DNA of 64,000 nucleotides from Liolophura sinensis. Taxonomy: Eukaryota; Mollusca; Polyplacophora; Chitonida; Chitonidae. Under the pieces are notes generated by a model. It was not told where the DNA came from and made no database searches. It saw only the letters and a list, made by a program, of their open reading frames with translations. Shown piece after piece: positions 60,101-64,000 of the stretch (the first letter of the stretch is position 1; each line of letters starts with the position of its first letter). A program made the translations under genes and the position numbers. The stretch is taken from positions 30,449,732-30,513,731 of the forward strand of contig NC_088304.1 of NCBI RefSeq assembly GCF_032854445.1, given 5' to 3'.

Positions 60101-63100
60101 GAGGTTACAGAGTTCCTGGCAGAAATGGGGTAAGGCACACAGTTATAGTTTACGAGGACAGGAGTGGTTACAGGAGTTCCTGGCAGAAATGGGGTAAGGC
60201 ACAGAGTTATAGTTTACGAGGAAAGGAGAGGTTACAGGAGTTCCTGGCAGAAATGGGTTAAGGCACAGAGTTATAGTTTACGAGGAAAGGAGAGGTTACA
60301 GGAGTTCCTGGCAGAAATGGGTTAAGGCACAGAGTTATAGTTTACGAGGAAAGGAGAGGTTACAGGAGTTCCTGGCAGAAATGGGTTAAGGCACACAGTT
60401 ATACTCACTTATTACATGTATCTGTCGGAATGTCAGTTTAGTGGATTTTACTAGGCCAGCATTAAATAACACGGTGCCAGGTTGTGAAATTGTTAAAAAA
60501 AAGTATGGATGTAGACATTTTTTTTTACCTGCTTTTACCATTAAAATTTGAAGGATTAAATTGAGTTCGTTATTGTTTTGATTTTGACAGAATGCCTCTG
60601 AACCAGTGTAAACAGAAGTTTGTATCTATGGATCCCTCCATTAAAGCTATGTTACTGTTTTGATTTTGACAGAATGCTTCTGAACCAGTGTAAACAGAAG
60701 TTTGTATCGATGGATCCCTCCATTAAAGCTATGTTACTGTTTTGATTTTGACAGAATGCCTCTGAACCAGTGTAAACAGAAGTTTGTATCGATGGATCCC
60801 TCCATTAAAGCTATGTTACTGTTTTGATTTTGACAGAATGCCTCTGAACCAGTGTAAACAGAAGTTTGTATCGATGGATCCCTCCATCAAAGCTATGTTA
60901 TTGTTTTGATTTTGACAGAATGCCTCTGAACCAGTGTAAACAGAAACTTGTATCTATGTATCCCTCCATTAAAGCTATGTTATTGTTTTGATTTTGACAG
61001 AATGCCTCTGAACCAGTGTAAACAGAAGTTTGTATCTATGGATCCCTCCATTAAAGCTATGTTATTGTTTTGATTTTGACAGAATGCCTCTGAACCAGTG
61101 TAAACAGAAGTTTGTATCTATGGATCCCTCCATCAAAGCTATGTTACTGTTTTGATTTTGACAGAATGCCTCTGAACCAGTGTAAACAGAAGTTTGTATC
61201 TATGGATCCCTCCATTAAAGCTATGTTACTGTTTTGATTTTGACAGAATGCCTCTGAACCAGTGTAAACAGAAGTTTGTATCTATGGATCCCTCCATCAA
61301 AGCTATGTTACTGTTTTGATTTTGACAGAATGCCTCTGAACCAGTGTAAACAGAAGTTTGTATCTATGGATCCCTCCTTTAAAGCTATGTTATTGTTTTG
61401 ATTTTGACAGAATGCCTCTGAACCAGTGTAAACAGAAGTTTGTATCTATGGATCCCTCCGTTAAAGCTATGTTATTGTTTTGATTTTGACAGAATGCCTC
61501 TGAACCAGTGTAAACAGAAGTTTGTATCGATGGATCCCTCCATTAAAGCTATGTTATTGTTTTGATTTTGACAGAATGCTTCTGAACCAGTGTAAACAGA
61601 AGTTTGTATCTATGTATCCCTCCATTAAAGCTATGTTACTGTTTTGATTTTGACAGAATGCCTCTGAACCAGTGTAAACAGAAGTTTGTATCTATGGATC
61701 CCTCCATTAAAGCTATGTTACTGTTTTGATTTTGACAGAATGCCTCTGAACCAGTGTAAACAGAAGTTTGTATCTATGGATCTCTCCATTAAAGCTATGT
61801 TATTGTTTTGATTTTGACAGAATGCCTCTGAACCAGTGTAAACAGAAGTTTGTATCTATGGATCCCTCCATTAAAGCTATGTTATTGTTTTGATTTTGAC
61901 AGAATGCCTCTGAACCAGTGTAAACAGAAGTTTGTATCTATGGATCCCTCCATCAAAGCTAACCTCAAAGAACTCATATTGGAACACACAGAGAAGTATG
62001 GGTGAGTTGTTTTCTTTTATTCAGAATGGATTTGTTAAACTAAAAACAAATTATTTCTAAAGTGAATATTTTTACAGCTACATGAATAAAGACAGATACA
62101 TAGACATCATCTACAGTGTGGTTTAGGTATGGTAGGATTGATAGATAGACACCAAATTGTCAAAAATCAAGCTTAAAGAAAAGTACTAAACAAAGTACAT
62201 GTGTCAACAGTTTCTGACATTTTTCTGGTTTGATTGACCCCACAACTTTTTAACTTGAAAACAGTGTGATTTTTCAGGTAATCTCTCCCTTGTCTGTTTT
62301 CTGTCTGTGGTAGTTTCAGTTCAGGATGATTCAGTTCATTATAATGTTATTTTTTTTCCCTGCAGGCTGGAAACTGCAGATGTTGTGGTGCCATCCTTCT
62401 TTGCTCAGTATGGCTACAGAAATAAACTTAGTGCTACAGATGTGGCCCATGCCTGCGTGGCAGCCCTGGAATCAGTGGTAAGTGCTGATTATGTTCAGTA
62501 ATCATACATTTTATTTCTTTTATTGGGGTTCTATGTTGTAATCAAGGAGAAACGCACACTTGTACTGGGGATTATTTTTGGTGTAGGTAGACATAACATC
62601 TGCCATGTACATGCAGGTCACTGACAAATCACCTGATACACATCAGGGGGCCTCCATGGCTCAGATGGTTAGTGCACTAGCACAGCACAATGACTCAGGA
62701 ATATCTCACCTAGGTGACTGCTGTGAGTTCATGCTCAACCTGAGAACTTCAACCTCTCTGGTTGTACGTGGGAAGGTCTTACCGGAACCTGAGCATTGTC
62801 ATGGGTTTCCTCTGGACTCGCCCGGTTCCTCTCGCTATTACACTGACCACCGTTGTATAAGTAAAATATTCTTGAGTGTGGTGTAAAACTCAAATACATA
62901 AAAATCAGACATCAAAAAGCCCAGTTGTCTGCTTGTAGTGAGACAGACACATTAGACAACCAAGCCAACTGGTAAGCCTTCTTATAGCTTGTAAATATTA
63001 TGTTGTAGATTCCAATGTTGTATGTTTTTCTCTGCACTGGTGCGAGTGTAATTTAGTCTTAAAAATCAATCTGATAACTTTCTTTTTATAAGGAAAGAGG

Positions 63101-63148
63101 AAAGAAAGCAACAGATAATTTCCTCAGTGCTTTGGACATACTTCATAG
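42179..63148 (+). CDS. CDC45: CDC45 replication helicase (CMG) subunit, 5' thirteen exons; 3' end outside window
   Basis: Exons: 42179-42229, 47891-47950, 49243-49335, 50207-50301, 54337-54451, 55563-55678, 56654-56702, 57379-57440, 57916-58026, 58853-59044, 61903-62001, 62366-62477 and 63093-63148. All are GT-AG with consistent phases, giving about 403 codons of roughly 566 in human. The start [14 protein letters not shown] matches the family N-terminus. DHH-phosphoesterase-like motif I is retained as [12 protein letters not shown], followed by [18 protein letters not shown] and [11 protein letters not shown]. An acidic loop follows ([13 protein letters not shown]), then [50 protein letters not shown] and [19 protein letters not shown]45 joins MCM2-7 and GINS to form the replicative helicase and lacks the nuclease activity of its RecJ relatives. 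The introns are crowded with minisatellites. Intron 10 is made of copies of its own splice junctions. Confidence 0.95.
45345..45450 (+). repeat. Detached small cluster of the 28-bp repeat
   Basis: Three to four copies of the unit found at 45655-47238, separated from it by about 200 bp of unique sequence. Confidence 0.75.
45655..47238 (+). repeat. 28-bp minisatellite in CDC45 intron 1
   Basis: Roughly 55 tandem units of 28 bp with core CTGAGATCACCGATG followed by a variable TTCTTAG / ACCCTAG / TCCCTAG segment and TCTGGT. Variants recur in blocks (for example around 45740-45900 and 46330-46560), suggesting higher-order duplication. It carries no coding potential. Confidence 0.92.
47468..47634 (+). 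repeat. 17-bp minisatellite with CRE octamers in CDC45 intron 1
   Basis: About ten copies of GTCTTGTATGATGTCAT. At least one copy reads GTATGACGTCATG, containing a perfect TGACGTCA; others have TGATGTCA or TGACATCA. It lies shortly upstream of exon 2. Confidence 0.8.
48022..48189 (+). repeat. SINE-A diverged copy in CDC45 intron 2 (sense)
   Basis: TTATGCTGGCCTCCTCACCC, then CCAGCAACCTGCGG, ending GACCAATCAAATAAGTGAAG. Confidence 0.75.
48292..48480 (+). repeat. Tandem duplication of about 95 bp in CDC45 intron 2
   Basis: Two copies share ATTACACTCAG, AGCACCGTGT/AGCATCGTGT, TTAGGACTG, CACAACCGTGAAGTCACTA and TACATCCAG in the same order. Confidence 0.75.
48770..48970. mobile_element. MITE family E, copy 3 (CDC45 intron 2)
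   Basis: Starts TAATTCTTCAACCTTTCCAC and ends CCAAAAGGTTGAAGAATTA, with TA at both borders. A half-end TTCTTCAACCTTTTCACATG also occurs near 54879. Confidence 0.78.
49775..50105 (+). repeat. 56-bp minisatellite in CDC45 intron 3
   Basis: Six near-identical units at 56-bp spacing, core GGGATGGGTTGGTATAACAC, ending about 100 bp before exon 4. Confidence 0.9.
50640..53284 (+). pseudogene. Decayed FEN/PIN-nuclease-like repeat element in CDC45 intron 4, interrupted by a SINE
   Basis: Broken frames in one orientation carry marks of a large uncharacterised protein family, often repetitive in invertebrate genomes. These are a Cys-pair segment ([10 protein letters not shown]), [31 protein letters not shown], then [24 protein letters not shown] and [13 protein letters not shown] followed by VSGF. 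A Cys-rich tail follows near 53075-53180 ([18 protein letters not shown]). EEADTR, DTDVFVL and GFHPFSGCN fall in the order of the acidic motifs and helix-hairpin of FEN1/XPG/PIN nucleases; that link is inference. Several frameshifts and stops (e.g. after SLAA near 52365) and the SINE at 52960 show it is dead. It is sense to CDC45. Confidence 0.65.
52960..53068 (+). repeat. SINE-A copy (3' half) nested in the decayed element
   Basis: Starts in CCCGGGCTCTGCCTGG and ends in the family tail GGCGTAAAACACCAATCAAA. It lies between the nuclease-like core and the Cys-rich tail. Confidence 0.85.
53502..53562 (+). repeat. SINE-B 3' fragment in CDC45 intron 4 (sense)
   Basis: TCGTCGTCATATGACTGAAA, then AAGTATGACGTTAAACCCCA and AGCACT. 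Confidence 0.75.
55075..55281 (+). repeat. SINE-A copy in CDC45 intron 5 (sense)
   Basis: CCAGGAGCCTCCCACCAATG head part, GAGTTCAAGACC B-box region, tail GAGTATGGCATAAACACC. Confidence 0.85.
56808..57076 (+). repeat. SINE-A full-length copy in CDC45 intron 7 (sense)
   Basis: tRNA-like head CTCCGTGGCTGAGTGGTTAG, full body, tail GAGCACGGAGTAAAACACC then AATAAATAAG. Confidence 0.88.
57458..57557 (-). repeat. SINE-A tail fragment in CDC45 intron 8 (antisense)
   Basis: TTATTTATTTGATTGGTGTT, then GCCGTACTCAAGAATATTTC, then GGCCAGCATTATGGTGGGAG. It starts 17 bp after the exon 8 donor. Confidence 0.85.
58163..58222. repeat. Dispersed repeat C, copy 2 (CDC45 intron 9)
   Basis: GAATGAATGAATGATTATGG, then CAGCAATATTTCAGCTATAT, matching the element near 17.2 kb. 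Confidence 0.5.
58303..58645 (+). repeat. SINE-B copy in CDC45 intron 9 (sense)
   Basis: Head GCCGATAGCACAGTTGGTAG, body AGGAAGTTGTAACTTCCTCG, GGAAGGCACATTACATGC, tail TGAAAAATTGTTAAGTATGA. A G-run interrupts the head. Confidence 0.85.
58998..60402 (+). repeat. 64-bp tandem array built from the exon 10 3' end plus 5' splice site of CDC45
   Basis: About 22 units of 63-64 bp, the first being the genuine exon 10 end. Each unit repeats the last 47 exonic bases (coding [16 protein letters not shown], drifting to [16 protein letters not shown] in many copies), the donor GGGTAAG and about 14 intron bases ending CACAGTTAT. Most copies keep a canonical GTAAG donor; a few have GATAAG or GTTAAG. In frame, the sequence after the true donor reads TAA at once, so use of any later donor would truncate the protein. 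Confidence 0.93.
60403..60569. other. Spacer between the two splice-junction arrays in CDC45 intron 10
   Basis: About 170 bp of AT-rich, apparently unique intron sequence. This and the array ends are the only part of intron 10 not made of repeated splice-junction units. No feature is seen in it. Confidence 0.7.
60570..61960 (+). repeat. 82-bp tandem array built from the 3' splice site plus exon 11 5' end of CDC45
   Basis: Seventeen exon-like starts lie at exactly 82-bp spacing from 60591 to 61903. Each unit has a pyrimidine-rich tract TTTTGATTTTGACAG, then about 58 bases of exon 11 coding [19 protein letters not shown]. Only the last copy continues into the rest of exon 11 and its donor at 62002. 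Earlier copies run on into ATGTTACTGTTTTGA and so meet a stop. Copies are nearly identical, differing at a few positions (CTATGG/CGATGG, TTACTG/TTATTG), which indicates recent expansion or homogenisation. Confidence 0.95.
62646..62904 (+). repeat. SINE-A full-length copy in CDC45 intron 12 (sense)
   Basis: Head GGGGGCCTCCATGGCTCAGA, TGGTTAGTGCACTAGCACAG, tail GAGTGTGGTGTAAAACTC. Confidence 0.88.
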
Positions 63149-63240
63149 GTAAGAAATTAAATCTTACTTTTAAGTACTATTAGCTGTGCAAAAAGTTCAA
63201 GAAAAGAGAGTTGACATGCCTTTGGGTCTAAGGCTAACAG

Positions 63241-63311
63241 AAAATTTACGGAGAAGCCAGAATTGACCAAGGAACAGCTGAAGACAGTGGTCACTCAAAT
63301 CTTTACATATG
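63241..63311 (+). other. CDC45: Candidate CDC45 exon 14 (tentative)
   Basis: It is preceded by an AG at 63239-63240 and followed by GT at 63312. It joins exon 13 in phase 2 without a stop and reads ELTKEQLKTVVTQ, which resembles the ELAKKQLRATQQ region expected next in CDC45. It would end in phase 1. A second, diverged lookalike at about 63570-63630 (LELVKKKLKALVTQV, then CLC) aligns slightly better to the family but has an in-frame TAG just upstream and a phase mismatch. One of the two is probably a duplicated remnant. Confidence 0.45.
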
Positions 63312-63337
63312 GTAGGTCATTTTGTCTAGGCTGTCCG

Positions 63338-63473
63338 GCTGTACGTGGGAAGGTCTGACAGCAACCTGTGGATGGTCGTGGGTTTTCCTCCCACCATTAT
63401 ACTGGCTGCTGTCGTATAAGTGAAATATTCTTGAGTACGGTGTAAAACACAAATCAGATTAATAAATCAAATC
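63338..63473 (+). repeat. SINE-A copy after the candidate exon 14 (sense)
   Basis: GGCTGTACGTGGGAAGGTCT to GTACGGTGTAAAACACAAAT. Confidence 0.82.
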
Positions 63474-63599
63474 CAGCTGTTTTGTCTAGGACATTTGTGT
63501 AGGACTTTTGTGTAGGACTTCAGTCAAGTGTTTACATGACTTGTTGCCTAGGACTTACTTTGAAAATACTTAGAAAAGTTTAGAGCTCGTCAAGAAGAA

Positions 63600-64000
63600 A
63601 CTGAAGGCCTTGGTCACCCAAGTGCTTATATGTCTTTGTCAAGGATATTACTCAAGTGGGAATGTGACTGTTTTCCTAGGATATCACCCAAGTCCTTACA
63701 TGTGTATTTGCCTAGGATATCACCCAAGTCTTTGCTTGTGTATTTGCCTAGGATATCACTCAAGTGTTTATAAGTGTATTCATCTAGAATATCCCCCAAG
63801 ACTTCATATGTGTATTTGTCTAGGATATCACTCAGATGTTTATATGTGTATTTGCCTAGGATATCACCCATGTGTTTATATGTATTTTTGTCTAGGATAT
63901 CACCCGAGTGTTTACATGTGTATTTGCCTAGGGTATCACCCAAGTGTTTGCATGTGTATTTGCCCATGATATCACCCATGTCTTTACATTTGCCTAGGGT
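63600..64000 (+). repeat. 36-bp minisatellite at the right edge, CDC45 3' introns
   Basis: Units of 36 bp, core CCTAGGATATCACCCAAGTG then TTTATATGTGTATTTG, at least ten copies, continuing past the window. Each unit contains a pyrimidine-to-AG stretch (TTTGCCTAG). The array starts inside the exon-14-like remnant near 63600, so it may have grown from another exon-intron junction. The long open frames on both strands here are by-products of a unit length divisible by three. Confidence 0.85.

Noticed and set aside
60591-61820. Sixteen additional CDC45 exons
   Set aside because: The upstream copies of the exon 11 start lack a donor and run into a stop, so they are decoy acceptors rather than exons; no transcript evidence is available here.
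63610-63979. Open frames on both strands near the right edge (CICLGYHP-type and GDILGKYT-type repeats)
   Set aside because: By-products of a 36-bp tandem array, whose unit length is divisible by three; both strands stay open for the same reason.

Overview
This is nuclear DNA of an invertebrate animal, most likely a mollusc or a close lophotrochozoan. The evidence is short exons with GT-AG introns, AT-rich spacers, long (AT)n microsatellites, two tRNA-derived SINE families present in many diverged copies, short inverted-repeat transposons, and genes whose proteins align well with metazoan families. The species call is inference. Exons were assembled by hand from splice sites, phase and remembered family conservation, with no database search.

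Layout, left to right. (1) 1-2744, plus strand: the 3' part of a KY/hillarin-type transglutaminase-like gene whose three catalytic positions all appear substituted. (2) 2745-11892: spacer with SINEs and microsatellites and no recognised gene. (3) 11893-15267, minus strand: a single-exon gene for an 1124-residue LRR receptor with two FN3-like domains, one membrane segment and a tyrosine-bearing tail. (4) 19274-21788 (minus) and 24879-28012 (plus): two divergent claudin/PMP22-superfamily genes with the same three-exon, phase-1/phase-1 structure. (5) 30941-40058 (minus): a complete 12-exon UFD1, the p97/VCP adaptor subunit, 301 residues. (6) 42179 to beyond 63148 (plus): CDC45, the replicative helicase subunit, thirteen confident exons, running off the right edge. 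UFD1 and CDC45 are head to head with about 2.1 kb between start codons, the same arrangement as on human 22q11.2.

The most striking feature is intron 10 of CDC45 (59045-61902). Almost all of it is two tandem arrays made from its own splice junctions. About 22 copies of a 64-bp unit repeat the end of exon 10 with its 5' splice site. Seventeen copies of an 82-bp unit repeat the 3' splice site with the start of exon 11. Only the outermost donor paired with the last acceptor gives the full-length frame; extending exon 10 gives an immediate TAA, and an earlier acceptor read through gives a TGA. The locus is generally rich in minisatellites (17, 18, 28, 36 and 56 bp units), and two of these arrays contain CRE octamers.

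Other structure: SINEs inside introns are almost all in the sense orientation of the host gene; a decayed FEN/PIN-nuclease-like repeat element with a SINE nested in it lies in CDC45 intron 4; and there are at least three inverted-repeat (MITE-like) element types.
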